DNA from: Leptothoe kymatousa TAU-MAC 1615
Lineage (GTDB): Bacteria > Cyanobacteriota > Cyanobacteriia > Phormidesmidales > Phormidesmidaceae
Assembly (NCBI RefSeq): GCF_018739865.1
Contig: NZ_JADOER010000004.1
Span: forward strand, 813,067-877,066
Direction: 5' to 3'
Length of the DNA stretch: 64,000 nucleotides
Positions 8,591-17,556 of the stretch are shown here, one piece after another. The position numbers and the translations under genes were made by a program. How positions within the stretch are numbered: position 1 is the stretch's first letter; every line of letters starts with the position of its first letter. Below the pieces are notes generated by a model, which searched no databases, was not told the DNA's origin, and was given only the letters and a program-made list of their open reading frames with translations.

Positions 8591-10390
8591 TTACGGACGA
8601 ATTAAACGCCGTTCTACTTTGCGCCGGTAGTTGGCAATGGCATTGGCCCGTTGGATGGGCACATAGGCCAACATCGTGCCAATGCCCACCAGGTTAGAAA
8701 TTAAGGCGAAGGTGAGCCAGGGGCTGCTTAGTCCCAATCCGAGGCTAATCCCCAGACCGAGGCCCAGCAAGGAGGTGAGCAGCGACAGGCCAATGGCCTG
8801 CTTGGGTTGAAATCCCTTCAGCCAAAACCGATCCACCGTTAGTCCGGTCATAACTCCGAGGACACTGCTGCCAAAGATGCCCAGGCCCAGGGTGATGGTG
8901 GCGGTGATGCCGTCTATGAGGGCGACATTTAACCCTAAACATAGGGGGGCAACTAGGGCCACCAGGGAGGCACCCAGAATCAAAATGGTGCGGGAGGCGG
9001 GGGAATTGAGTTTGGCTTCGTGGAGTAACCAGCTGGCGATCTGGAGCCCGACACCGCTACCAAAAAGGGTGAGCAGGATGAGGGTGTTGATTACTCCGGG
9101 GGTAAGGAGAATATTGGGGGCCAGGGAGGTGAGTACCCAAACGGTGACCCAGCAGGCGGCTAAAAGGCCGGCCAATAGCGGGCAGGGAGTGCCCTGGTTG
9201 CGAAAGGGCAGGGGCGCTGTTTTGACGGCCAGGTTGAACGAATACATGCCTGAGTTGGCATTGCTTTTCAGCATCAGTTTGCGTTCATAGGTTTGGCCCA
9301 TCATCAGCTGGCTGGTGTCAATCTGAATCTGAGTGGTGACGTTATTGCCGTTAAAGTTTTCTGGGAAAAAGCGAATCCAGCTGTGGCGACCGCCCTGGAT
9401 AGTGGGAGGGTCGTTGACGTCTTGGGCCACGTGCCAGTTGCCTTGGAGGACGGTGGCGGGCACCAGATTGTTGAGGGTGACTGCCGTGGTAATAACCTCG
9501 CCGCGTTTCTGAGCTGCGAGATCTAAGTTGGTGGTGCTCACCCGTAGCTCTGGCTGGCGCAACCCGTGTTCTGGAATGGCATCTAGGGCTTCCCGTGCAT
9601 TTTCGAACCGATTGGTCAGCCGGGGGTCGACCATTTTTTCGAGCCACTTGATCCAATGGGGGCTGACGTCGGCTTTGAGTTTGTTGAAGTCGACACGGTA
9701 GCTAATGTCCACCAGGCTACCGACCTGATCGGTGGGGGTGTTGGTGAGCAGGCAGAGCAGGGTCATGCCTAAACCATATAGGTCGGAGGCCTCGGTGAGC
9801 TGGCGATTAAAGATTTGCTCCGGGGGCATAAACCCCAGGGTGCCTTTGACGACGCTGCTGACGCCGACTTCGCCATCGCCGATGCGGGCAAAGCCAAAGT
9901 CTACGAGGTAAACGTCTAGCTCTTCGCCGACGAGAATATTGGCGGGCTTAAAGTCGCGGTGGATGATGGGGGGAATGCGATTTTGCAAGTACGATAGGAT
10001 TTCGAGACATGAGATCGCAATGGTGCGAATTGCTTCAGGCCCAAAGCTGCGTGGGTTGGCTAAACTCAGCGCATGTTTATATTCCTGCACCATGCACATG
10101 CCATCATCATCCTGAAAAAAGCCCAGGTATTTAGGAATGCCAGGATGCTGTAAGTTCTTGAGAACCTGAATTTCTTGTCCTAAGGAATCATAGTCAACCC
10201 AGTGGGCCGAAGCGCGAGCAAACTGAAACTGTTTGATCACGACCGATTGTTGCGTTTCCAGGTGGGTGGCTAGATAGGTCACCCGCCCCCCCGCCCGATT
10301 GGCCCCTAGCTCGGAGCGAATATCGTAGCCATGGCTGGAAAAATCCGGCAGGCTAATGTCCTCAGACGAACCTCTAGTAGAAATTGTCAT
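8591..10390 (-). CDS. Ser/Thr protein kinase with beta-sandwich and polytopic membrane tail
   Basis: A 599-residue eukaryotic-type (Hanks) kinase. The catalytic domain spans about 22-275: VVIKQF carries the ATP-binding Lys, HRDFKPANIL the catalytic Asp and LVDFGFARIG the metal-binding DFG. A GTLGFMPPEQ activation segment follows, so the kinase looks active. Residues 285-395 form a beta-rich domain of unknown role (VTLNNLVPATVLQGNW to YSFNLAVKTAP). The last 200 residues hold about five to six membrane segments rich in Gly and Leu. The kinase is therefore at the inner face of a membrane. It has no linked phosphatase or obvious substrate gene. Confidence 0.88.
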   Translation of the reverse strand: MTISTRGSSEDISLPDFSSHGYDIRSELGANRAGGRVTYLATHLETQQSVVIKQFQFARASAHWVDYDSLGQEIQVLKNLQHPGIPKYLGFFQDDDGMCMVQEYKHALSLANPRSFGPEAIRTIAISCLEILSYLQNRIPPIIHRDFKPANILVGEELDVYLVDFGFARIGDGEVGVSSVVKGTLGFMPPEQIFNRQLTEASDLYGLGMTLLCLLTNTPTDQVGSLVDISYRVDFNKLKADVSPHWIKWLEKMVDPRLTNRFENAREALDAIPEHGLRQPELRVSTTNLDLAAQKRGEVITTAVTLNNLVPATVLQGNWHVAQDVNDPPTIQGGRHSWIRFFPENFNGNNVTTQIQIDTSQLMMGQTYERKLMLKSNANSGMYSFNLAVKTAPLPFRNQGTPCPLLAGLLAACWVTVWVLTSLAPNILLTPGVINTLILLTLFGSGVGLQIASWLLHEAKLNSPASRTILILGASLVALVAPLCLGLNVALIDGITATITLGLGIFGSSVLGVMTGLTVDRFWLKGFQPKQAIGLSLLTSLLGLGLGISLGLGLSSPWLTFALISNLVGIGTMLAYVPIQRANAIANYRRKVERRLIRP

Positions 10391-10726
10391 TCTTACAACA
10401 TCAGTAAGACAGTAGGTACTATCACTAACTGACCTGCCATCGCTGAAATATGTTTCAACTTTGGAACATATTGTTACAAAACACGTTCAGTTGATGGCGT
10501 TTGATGGTGATTTAAACCATCGACTTTTGGCCAATTGTGATTTCGATAGATAGTAATACACCAAATTAGTTTGGTCTATTGTTCCCCCGAAGTCACTCTC
10601 CCAACCCCATAGGCCGTCTTGGCTAGACTACCCACCCGTTGCCTAGGGTGGATAGGGTAAGACTGTGATGATTGTGTGTTTAAACCATCGCTCCTTATCC
10701 TAATGGCATGGGCACAACGCTGATGC
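10391..10726. other. Gene-free stretch between the kinase gene and pmbA
   Basis: No gene seen. TTTAAACCATCG occurs twice, near 10512 and 10679, as a spaced direct repeat of unknown meaning. The stretch must hold the kinase promoter. Confidence 0.4.
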
Positions 10727-12067
10727 CTATTCCCCAGTAATGGATAAGTCGTCTACCCATACGTGGGGAGCAACGCCGCTGGAGGTTACCTTTTCGTCGG
10801 GGGAGACATAAATAATGGACTGCAGTAGCTGACGAAAATCGCCAGCGACGGTGGCTGATTCAATGCTGGTGCGATCGCCCTTGTTCACTAGCCAACCATC
10901 AAAGGGTAGGGAAAAGGATCCCTGCAGGGCATTAACGCCCGCATGAAGAGCTTGTAAATCATCGATCAGAATCACATTGTCGGCGGTTTCGAGAGCGTAG
11001 CTAGCCGCCGCTGCATCTCCCTGGGTGATGTGCAAAAAATTAGACCCCACACTTACCTTGGCGCCGATGCTGGCGTGGCCCGTGGGCTGTGCCCCCATGC
11101 GCTTGGCGGTGCCGGCACTGTGGAGAAAATTGGTGAGTACGCCCTTTTCGATGATGGGTAGTCGGCGGGTGGGGGTGCCTTCTCCATCAAAGGTTTCGGG
11201 GCTGATGTTGCCGGGGTGGAGGGCGTCGTCATAGACCGACAACAGCGGTGAGGCCACCGCTGTTGTAAGGCTCTCGGCGGTGGATAGGCTGCGCTTATCT
11301 AGGACGCTTTGGGCGTTGTAAAGATTGCCAAAGGCACTGACCAGGCTTAAAAAGGCCTCCGGTGAAAAGACGACGCGGTATTTGCCGGATTCGATTTTTT
11401 TGTAGTCTAGGTGGCTGAGGGTTTTGTCGGTGGCTTCTTGCAGGCAGCCGTCGATATCTAAATTGTCGGAACCGACGCCAATGCGGACGGCATGGCCAGA
11501 ACGGGGTTTGCGACCCTCTTGCTCGGTCTTGGTATAGAGATAAACCGAGGCGGAGGTGCGTTCTTCGCTGCGTTGGGCGCCAGCGCTATTGACATAAAAA
11601 TGTTCGACGGCGCTTTGGGCAATGCCGTTGTAGGGCACCGCTGCGATCGCATCATGGGCATTCAACAATGCCTGTTCGGCCTTGACCAGCTGTTCGATCA
11701 GCGTACCGACGGGGGCGGGGTCCGCCAGGGCCACATCCACATCCGGGAGAGGGGCTGTGGCTTCGGGGCTAAAGTCAGGGATATTTTCCGTGGCACCAAA
11801 GGCGCTGGCTTCTGAGGCTGTTTTTAGGGCCAGCTCCAGGCCGCGCTCATCCACATCGGTGGTGGATGTCACCCCCAGACGTCCCTGGTCGTTCCACACC
11901 CGCACCGTCACACTGGCGCGGTTAGAGGCTTTCACCTGTTTGGGTTCGCCTTTGTCCACCTGCACGCTGGTGCTGTCGGTGGTGGCACCATAGATGTCGT
12001 ATTTTGTAATGCCCAGGCGCTGGGCAATGGTTTGGGCGTTGGCAGAGATTTCGATAACTTTTGACAT
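10727..12067 (-). CDS. pmbA: TldE/PmbA-family metalloprotease partner
   Basis: A 446-residue member of the TldD/PmbA family. In Escherichia coli TldD and TldE (PmbA) form a heterodimeric zinc protease that trims unfolded peptides, including microcin precursors and the antitoxin CcdA. This subunit lacks the HExxxH metal motif found in its partner, as expected for TldE. Typical segments are VRVWNDQGRLGVTSTTDVDE, RIGVGSDNLDIDGCL and the C-terminal FSLPFDGWLVNKGD. It is encoded 124 bp downstream of tldD on the same strand, a common arrangement for a two-subunit enzyme. Confidence 0.9.
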   Translation of the reverse strand: MSKVIEISANAQTIAQRLGITKYDIYGATTDSTSVQVDKGEPKQVKASNRASVTVRVWNDQGRLGVTSTTDVDERGLELALKTASEASAFGATENIPDFSPEATAPLPDVDVALADPAPVGTLIEQLVKAEQALLNAHDAIAAVPYNGIAQSAVEHFYVNSAGAQRSEERTSASVYLYTKTEQEGRKPRSGHAVRIGVGSDNLDIDGCLQEATDKTLSHLDYKKIESGKYRVVFSPEAFLSLVSAFGNLYNAQSVLDKRSLSTAESLTTAVASPLLSVYDDALHPGNISPETFDGEGTPTRRLPIIEKGVLTNFLHSAGTAKRMGAQPTGHASIGAKVSVGSNFLHITQGDAAAASYALETADNVILIDDLQALHAGVNALQGSFSLPFDGWLVNKGDRTSIESATVAGDFRQLLQSIIYVSPDEKVTSSGVAPHVWVDDLSITGE

Positions 12068-12116
12068 GGATTAACAGATTGGGAATGAAGAGACTGTTGT
12101 TGAGTACAGGTATTAA

Positions 12117-12183
12117 AGAAACCGGGTTCTTGTATCAGGCTTCTTGACTTTTTTTCGACACCTTAAAAAAGAACCCGGTTTCT
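12117..12183. repeat. Perfect 15-bp inverted repeat between tldD and pmbA
   Basis: AGAAACCGGGTTCTT (12117-12131) and its exact complement (12169-12183) flank a 37-bp spacer. It begins 9 bp after the tldD stop. The arms resemble AGAAACCGGGTTTCT elements that are dispersed in cyanobacterial genomes. It may be a small mobile repeat, or it may lower expression of pmbA relative to tldD. Confidence 0.8.
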
Positions 12184-12191
12184 AAGGGAGG

Positions 12192-13670
12192 TTAACGACC
12201 ACCTACGGTGATGCTGTCCACTTTGATGTGGGGTTGGCCAACGGTGACGTAGACGCTGCCACTGATGGAGCCGCAGAAGCCAGGGGCCAGGCTCAGGTCC
12301 TGGGAGCACATGGAAATTTTCTGCATGATGTCCACCGCTTCACCAATCAGCGTCGCTCCCTTGAGGGGGCGAGTGATTTTGCCGTTTTCCACCAGGTAGG
12401 CTTCATCCACCGCAAAGTTAAATTGTCCCGTGGCGCCAACGCTGCCGCCGCCCATCTTCTTGCAGTAGATGCCCCGGTCCACCGAGGCAAATAGGTCATC
12501 CAGGCTGTGGTCCCCCGCATCAATGTAGGTGTTGCGCATGCGAGACGCGGCCGAGAACGTATAGTTTTGACGGCGACCGCTGCCGGTGCGAGGATGCCCT
12601 GTGCGTACTGCCCCAGCCCGGTCAGATAGGAAGTTTTTCAACACGCCATTTTCAATTAACAGGGTGCGCTGGGCCGGCATTCCCTCATCGTCCATGTCAA
12701 TGGTGCCAAAGGATTCGTTAGAACGGCCTTCGTCCCAGGCGGTTAAACTCTCATGGGCAATCTTTTCGCCCTTTTTGTCGATGAAGGGGGTGGTGCCCCG
12801 CTCGATTTGGGTGGTTTCTAGCAGGTGGCCACAGGCCTCATGGAAAATAACGCCGCCGAAGTGGTTGGCCATGATGATGGGATAGGTGCCGGACTCCACA
12901 TAGTCGGCGTAGAGCATTTTGCCGGAGGATTCGGCCAGCTCTTCGGCGGTGGTGCCGTAGTCCCAGGCGGTGAGAAAGCTAGGGTCGCTGGTGTTACCCA
13001 GGCGCTGCCCGATGGAAGACCGGTGGTCGCCGTCGGCACACAGAACATTGGTGCCAACGGACTGGGTAAGGCGGATATCGCGCGCGAAGGTGCCATCGCT
13101 GCTGGCCACTAACACTTCTTGCCAATCTCTAAAGTAGTTGGTGCGGCGTGCCTGCAGATGCTTCGCCACTTTCTCCACCGATGCGTTTGCCCCCAGTAGT
13201 ACATCCCCCATTACCTGCATGGAGCTACAGTTGACTAGCCAGTTTTCTTTGGTGGCACCGTAGTCGCGAAACATTTCCAGGGTGACCTCGGGCACATAGG
13301 CCGAGGTGGCGGGCAGCAACAGACCCATGATGGAAAGGCCTTTCTCTAGGGCCGCTTTTAGTCCGTGGAAGCTGACGTCATTGGTACTGACATAGCAGTC
13401 GGCCTTGCCTTTAAACACCCGCACCCCTGCGCCTGTGGTCAACCGGGGCGAAATACTGGTGATGGCATCGTCTTCGGCGAGACAGCTGATGAAGTTGGTG
13501 CGCTCTAGGAAAAATTCGATAAAGTCTGCCCCGGCAGCTCGACCCAGGCCCAATAGTGTGGAGAGGGGATCTGCCCAAGACGCATCAAACCGATCGGGGG
13601 CGGCCTGGTAGGTTTGGTTAGGAATTTCCTGCAGGCGTAGGGATGACAGGGGAGCAGCAGCAAGGGTCAT
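12192..13670 (-). CDS. tldD: TldD-family zinc metalloprotease
   Basis: A 492-residue catalytic subunit of the TldD/TldE protease. The zinc-binding motif HEACGH lies in [15 protein letters not shown], with the downstream glycine-rich segments [10 protein letters not shown] and [27 protein letters not shown] that build the conserved C-terminal half. The metal ligands appear intact. It is followed by pmbA on the same strand. In cyanobacteria the pair probably degrades peptides in the cytoplasm; the substrates are unknown. The unusual N-terminus of about 25 residues precedes the usual FDASWADPL start region. Confidence 0.92.
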   Translation of the reverse strand: MTLAAAPLSSLRLQEIPNQTYQAAPDRFDASWADPLSTLLGLGRAAGADFIEFFLERTNFISCLAEDDAITSISPRLTTGAGVRVFKGKADCYVSTNDVSFHGLKAALEKGLSIMGLLLPATSAYVPEVTLEMFRDYGATKENWLVNCSSMQVMGDVLLGANASVEKVAKHLQARRTNYFRDWQEVLVASSDGTFARDIRLTQSVGTNVLCADGDHRSSIGQRLGNTSDPSFLTAWDYGTTAEELAESSGKMLYADYVESGTYPIIMANHFGGVIFHEACGHLLETTQIERGTTPFIDKKGEKIAHESLTAWDEGRSNESFGTIDMDDEGMPAQRTLLIENGVLKNFLSDRAGAVRTGHPRTGSGRRQNYTFSAASRMRNTYIDAGDHSLDDLFASVDRGIYCKKMGGGSVGATGQFNFAVDEAYLVENGKITRPLKGATLIGEAVDIMQKISMCSQDLSLAPGFCGSISGSVYVTVGQPHIKVDSITVGGR

Positions 13671-14058
13671 AGCGGTTGCTTTGTTTCCTTAATGTGTGGG
13701 TCACGACCCCATCAGTCTAACGCAATGGCTTGGTTTCCGAGGTGGGGGTGGCAGAGCCCCCATATTCAGGGAATTTTCGCTGAGTTTTCAGGAATATCCC
13801 AGATAGGGTTTGTAAAATTAGGCACTGGGGCATTTTCCGTAAACTGCCTAATTAAGACTGTTCAATTATTTGTGGGATCTGGCCAATACTTAACCTGGGG
13901 AAGATTAGGACGTAGAAGCCTTCTATATTCTTTTTCTTGGGGTAAATCTTGAGCGTCTCATAGTCCATTAGGTCGACCTGCTGGGTGCAGTTTGAGATTG
14001 GTTGAGATTTGTGTGGCAATCCACTGGCAAATTCGTTAAATAATAGTTGGCGGTAACC
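13671..14058. other. Divergent intergenic region, tldD and adenylate cyclase
   Basis: No gene found. It separates two divergent genes and should contain both promoters. A short imperfect direct repeat, TTTGAGATTGGTTGAGATTT, lies near 13990-14010. Confidence 0.4.
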
Positions 14059-15549
14059 ATGGTTAGGGGTTTACGGGCTTCGTTGGGATTGGTTAAATCC
14101 CAACTTTCTCAGAAGGTTGTGGTGTCGATTTTTCTGAGCCTTGTGGCAATCGAATTTGTGGTGTTTATTCCGTCTTATTTTCAGCGACGGGCCGATAAAC
14201 TCCGAGAGCTGGAGGCGGTGTCAGAAGAGGTGCTGCTAACGCTAAAGGCCAATGTGATGCAGGACATGCTGTCCACTGAGCTGTTGGCTTCGGCCCAGGC
14301 AAATCTGAGTCCGGACACAATTATTTTGGGGGCTGCTCTGTATGACGAACGGGGGCAGCGGCTGGATTCCTTTGGCGAGGCGCCTGTTTTAATGTCTCCA
14401 GCGGGTGGTTTGGATGATATTCAGCGGCTGTTGACGGTGAACGGCACCCGCTACGATGTGGCTTGGCCCAGCCGCCAGTTTCAGGAGCGCTATGTCTTGG
14501 TGATTCGCCATGATGCGACGTCGGTGAAACGCTACATGGTGCAATATTCCTTTGGTATTTTTTGCATTGTTATTTTAATCTCGGCGTTTTTAACCCTGAT
14601 AACAATGATTTTGTTGGGGCGGATGGTGATTTATCCGCTGTTGTTGTTGCGCGACGATCTATGCCATGCGGCCAAGGTGGTGGATCAGCCGGATTTAGCT
14701 GAGTTTAAGAGTTTGAACCATACCTGGCGGGGAGAGCTGGGGGAGGTAATTCGAGCCTTTGCTGCGATGTTTGGCCAGATTTCCCAGGAGGTGCAAGAGC
14801 GCCAACAGGCGGAGGCCGCCCTGCGCAGTGAGCAGGAGAAAACGGAGGCCTTATTGCAGAATGTGTTGCCAGTTGCGATCGCAAATCGCCTCAAAAACGA
14901 TCTTTCCAACCGCACGGCCATCGCTTCACGGTTTGAAAACGTCACCATTCTCTTTGCCGATATCGTTGGCTTTACCAAACTAGCGGCCCACACCGCCCCC
15001 ACCGATCTCGTGTGTCAGCTCAACGACATCTTTTCCGTGTTTGACACCCTGGCCGAACGCCACGGCCTCGAAAAGATCAAAACCATTGGCGATGCCTATA
15101 TGGTGGTGGGTGGGGTGCCCGCCCCCATGGCCAACCATGCCGAGGCTGTTATGGCCATGGCCATTGATATGCAACGGGCCGTAAAACGTCACCCCTTTAA
15201 GCTACGCATCGGCATTAACACGGGGCCTGTTGTGGCCGGGGTGATTGGCAAAAAGAAATTTAGCTATGACCTGTGGGGCGACACCGTCAATGTAGCCAGT
15301 CGGATGGAATCCCATGGCGTCGTCGATCGCATTCAGGTGAGTGCCGATACCCATACACTGCTCAAAGATAAATTCCACTTTGAAGACCGGGGCTGCATCG
15401 ACGTAAAAGGTCGAGGTAGGATGCACACATATTTGTGGATGCCGCTGCCCCTAGAAGCGTTGTCGCCGGTCGCCTCCGGCAGGGCACCGATGCTCAAAAA
15501 TGTATTGTGGGGTAGCGGCGAGGCCGCCGATCAATCGCCATCTTTATAA
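14059..15549 (+). CDS. Membrane-bound class III adenylate cyclase
   Basis: About 496 residues from the ATG at 14059; a TTG four codons upstream is possible but weaker. Order: membrane helix (about 18-36), extracytoplasmic sensor region, second membrane helix (about 165-195), HAMP-like linker with a coiled coil, then the catalytic domain from about 290. The metal-binding Asp lies in ILFADIVGFT. The base-selecting residues are Lys in EKIKTIGDAYM and Asp in LWGDTVNVASRME, which is the adenine-specific pattern, so the product should be cAMP. It probably senses an external ligand. Its 3' end overlaps the convergent peptidase gene by 19 bp. Confidence 0.9.
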   Translation: MVRGLRASLGLVKSQLSQKVVVSIFLSLVAIEFVVFIPSYFQRRADKLRELEAVSEEVLLTLKANVMQDMLSTELLASAQANLSPDTIILGAALYDERGQRLDSFGEAPVLMSPAGGLDDIQRLLTVNGTRYDVAWPSRQFQERYVLVIRHDATSVKRYMVQYSFGIFCIVILISAFLTLITMILLGRMVIYPLLLLRDDLCHAAKVVDQPDLAEFKSLNHTWRGELGEVIRAFAAMFGQISQEVQERQQAEAALRSEQEKTEALLQNVLPVAIANRLKNDLSNRTAIASRFENVTILFADIVGFTKLAAHTAPTDLVCQLNDIFSVFDTLAERHGLEKIKTIGDAYMVVGGVPAPMANHAEAVMAMAIDMQRAVKRHPFKLRIGINTGPVVAGVIGKKKFSYDLWGDTVNVASRMESHGVVDRIQVSADTHTLLKDKFHFEDRGCIDVKGRGRMHTYLWMPLPLEALSPVASGRAPMLKNVLWGSGEAADQSPSL

Positions 15550-16394
15550 AACATTTCCAAACTCTCCTGGTTGCCCACATAGCGCCAGTGCCAGGGCTCG
15601 TAGGTCACATTTTGCGCATTGTTCTTAGGGAAGGACATTTCAAACCCATAATAGGCCGCATTCTCCTCTAGCCACTGAAAGGCGGCAGTGTCCTCAAAAT
15701 CTGCGTTGAGCTCAGTGGCGGGCTGCGCTAGGTCAATAAAGTCCACCGCATAGCCCGTATGGTGTTCGCTGTATCCAGGGGGGGCGCTCACCTCAGCTCG
15801 AGTTTGGGTATTTTGTCCGCGCTCTGCCTTGAGATCAAAAAAGAGGTACTGCTGGTCTTCCAGGGACCGGAACCCAGAAATTACGTCCAAGCCAATGCCC
15901 AATATTTGCGCTTGATACAACATTTCCTCGACCTGCTGAGCCACTTCTGGCTGCAGCTGGACCGCAGGGTTGGTGGAAATTGACACCAGTGTCGATGTAT
16001 CAACCACATCGTAGGCTCGATGGCCCAGCAGGCTGTTGGCCTCGTCTGTGGATGCGGCGGCGGTGGCTGTTTGGGGTGCTGCTGCTGTTTGGGGTGCTGA
16101 GGCGGTCGCCGCCGTCTGGGGTGCTGAGGCGGTCGCCGCTGTCTGGGGTGCTGCCCCTACAGTTTCGGCTGCCACCGCAGACCCAGTTGTAGAGGATGTC
16201 GGGGGGGAATCTGGCGTTTTCACCAGGGGTAGGCGGGGTTTGAACCACCAAATACCTGCTCCAACTAAACCTAAAATTGCCACACCCAGGAAAAGCCAGG
16301 GTGCGAAGGAAGATGACGCCCGAGTCGATGGTTCCAAATCGGTGGCCCGCGTCTCGCGCTGAGCCTCTGGAATATCGTCTATGAAATCTGCCAT
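15531..16394 (-). CDS. VanY-type D-alanyl-D-alanine carboxypeptidase (M15B), membrane-anchored
   Basis: A 287-residue peptidoglycan peptidase. A cytoplasmic N-terminus of about 30 residues precedes a membrane anchor (31-50), then an Ala-Pro-Gln-Thr-rich linker with three near-identical copies of ASAPQTAAT-like units (about 80-115). The catalytic domain shows SGFRSLEDQ, then S-x-H-x-x-G-x-A-x-D with His211 and Asp218, then EPWHWRY with His269. These are the three zinc ligands of the family. It should trim stem peptides in the periplasm. There is no vancomycin-resistance context. Confidence 0.92.
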   Translation of the reverse strand: MADFIDDIPEAQRETRATDLEPSTRASSSFAPWLFLGVAILGLVGAGIWWFKPRLPLVKTPDSPPTSSTTGSAVAAETVGAAPQTAATASAPQTAATASAPQTAAAPQTATAAASTDEANSLLGHRAYDVVDTSTLVSISTNPAVQLQPEVAQQVEEMLYQAQILGIGLDVISGFRSLEDQQYLFFDLKAERGQNTQTRAEVSAPPGYSEHHTGYAVDFIDLAQPATELNADFEDTAAFQWLEENAAYYGFEMSFPKNNAQNVTYEPWHWRYVGNQESLEMFYKDGD

Positions 16395-16586
16395 GGGTTT
16401 ACCAGGGGTGTGACCAATCCACTCAATACGTTCTGCGGCTAGTTTATGGCATCACTGTTTTTTTGCGGGAGGTCTATGGAAAAAATCCTAAAAAACACGC
16501 AGAAAACGAGTAAAAAAATCAGTTGACCCCCTATCTATTGAGGCAGCTTCCGTGGCAAACTTTCATCAATGCATGCTACCCATCAA

Positions 16587-16680
16587 TTCGCAGTGTGCTT
16601 AATCCCTGCCTTCGCAGGTTTTAGGCCCCTCATTTCGCAGTGTGCTTAATCCCTGCCTTCGCAGGTTTTAGGTCCCTCAT
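16587..16680. repeat. Two tandem copies of a 47-bp repeat upstream of gcvH
   Basis: Copies start at 16587 and 16634 and differ at one or two bases. Each contains CCTGCCTTCGCAGG, a 5-bp stem with a CTTC loop, followed by TTTTAGG. The pair ends 69 bp before the gcvH start, in the gene-free stretch 16395-16749. It is not a recognisable glycine riboswitch. Position suggests it is part of the gcvH leader or promoter region. Confidence 0.85.
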
Positions 16681-16749
16681 TTTGATGTCGTTAGTGCACA
16701 TTGGCATCCACTTATTGTTTACGAGTTATGGACGTGCTGAGGAATCCCC

Positions 16750-17142
16750 ATGGCTTTTGAATATCCTGACGGTTTGCAGTACACCGATACCCACGAGTAT
16801 CTGAAAATTGACGGTGATATCATCACCATTGGCATCACTGAATTTGCCATCGATCAGCTTGGGGATGTGGTGTTCCTAGAGCTGCCTGAGCTAGGTGACA
16901 ACGTGGAAGTTGGTGAAAAGTTTGGCACCATTGAGTCGGTTAAAGCGGTTGAAGACTTGAAATCGCCGGTGAATGGTGAAGTTCTAGAGCGTAACGACGA
17001 GCTTTTGGACTCCCCAGAAAGCATTGCCGACGATCCCTATGGCGATGGCTGGTTAATTAAGGTCAAAGCTGATGATTTGGATAGCTTAGACGACGAAATT
17101 ATGACGGCTGAAGAATACTCTGATCAAGTGGAGGGTTCATAG
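16750..17142 (+). CDS. gcvH: Glycine cleavage system H protein
   Basis: A 130-residue lipoyl carrier of the glycine cleavage system, which shuttles the aminomethyl group from the P protein to the T protein. The lipoylated residue is Lys65 in GTIESVKAVEDL, and the flanking sandwich strands (ITIGITEFAIDQLGDVVFLELP) are intact. A GAGG ribosome-binding site precedes the ATG. gcvP follows on the same strand after 414 bp; gcvT is not in the window. The coding 3' end is part of a 48-bp tandem repeat that continues beyond the TAG stop. Confidence 0.97.
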   Translation: MAFEYPDGLQYTDTHEYLKIDGDIITIGITEFAIDQLGDVVFLELPELGDNVEVGEKFGTIESVKAVEDLKSPVNGEVLERNDELLDSPESIADDPYGDGWLIKVKADDLDSLDDEIMTAEEYSDQVEGS

Positions 17143-17240
17143 TCGTCAGCGACGGCTGGCGAATATTCCGAGCAGGTCGAGGGGTCATAGTCGTCAGCGA
17201 CGGCTGAAGAATACTCTGAGCAAGTGAAGGATTCATGGGC
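17103..17240 (+). repeat. gcvH: Triple 48-bp repeat of the gcvH 3' end
   Basis: Copies begin at 17103, 17151 and 17199, all in the gcvH reading frame. Copies 1 and 2 end in a TAG stop; copy 3 has TGG instead and stays open to a TGA at 17278-17280. Copy 2 differs from copy 1 at eight bases, mostly synonymous, so the encoded tail (EYSEQVEGS) is nearly kept. Confidence 0.95.
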
Positions 17241-17364
17241 TCCAAACTTCTTAAAACCCTTGTGGTTTAAGGAGTTTTGATCTTTATCCTGGGCTGTTTT
17301 TAAGGACGCTCGGGGAATTGCCAGTGAAATCCTTAAGAAAATAGGTAAGAATAAGTACCTAGAG

Positions 17365-17397
17365 CCATCAGAAATATTCTGATGGTTTTTGCTTTAT
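17365..17397 (+). terminator. Intrinsic terminator after gcvH
   Basis: Perfect 9-bp stem, CCATCAGAA with TTCTGATGG and a three-base loop, followed by TTTTTGCTTT. It separates gcvH from gcvP, so the two genes probably have separate promoters. Confidence 0.9.
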
Positions 17398-17556
17398 GTG
17401 TAACGGTCATTTTCCGTTGACTGCTGCTAAGGCAATCGGCAAATTCGTCGATTGTGTGTCGGGTTAGCCTTGCCAATCAAGGCTTTGAGGGATGCCCGTT
17501 ATCCCGAATAACCTGGCAGATGCAATGTTCTATCGATGGATTACTTTGGAGTTTTG

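Noticed and set aside
16587..16749. Glycine riboswitch before gcvH
   Set aside because: The conserved glycine aptamer core is not recognisable; only a tandem hairpin repeat is seen.
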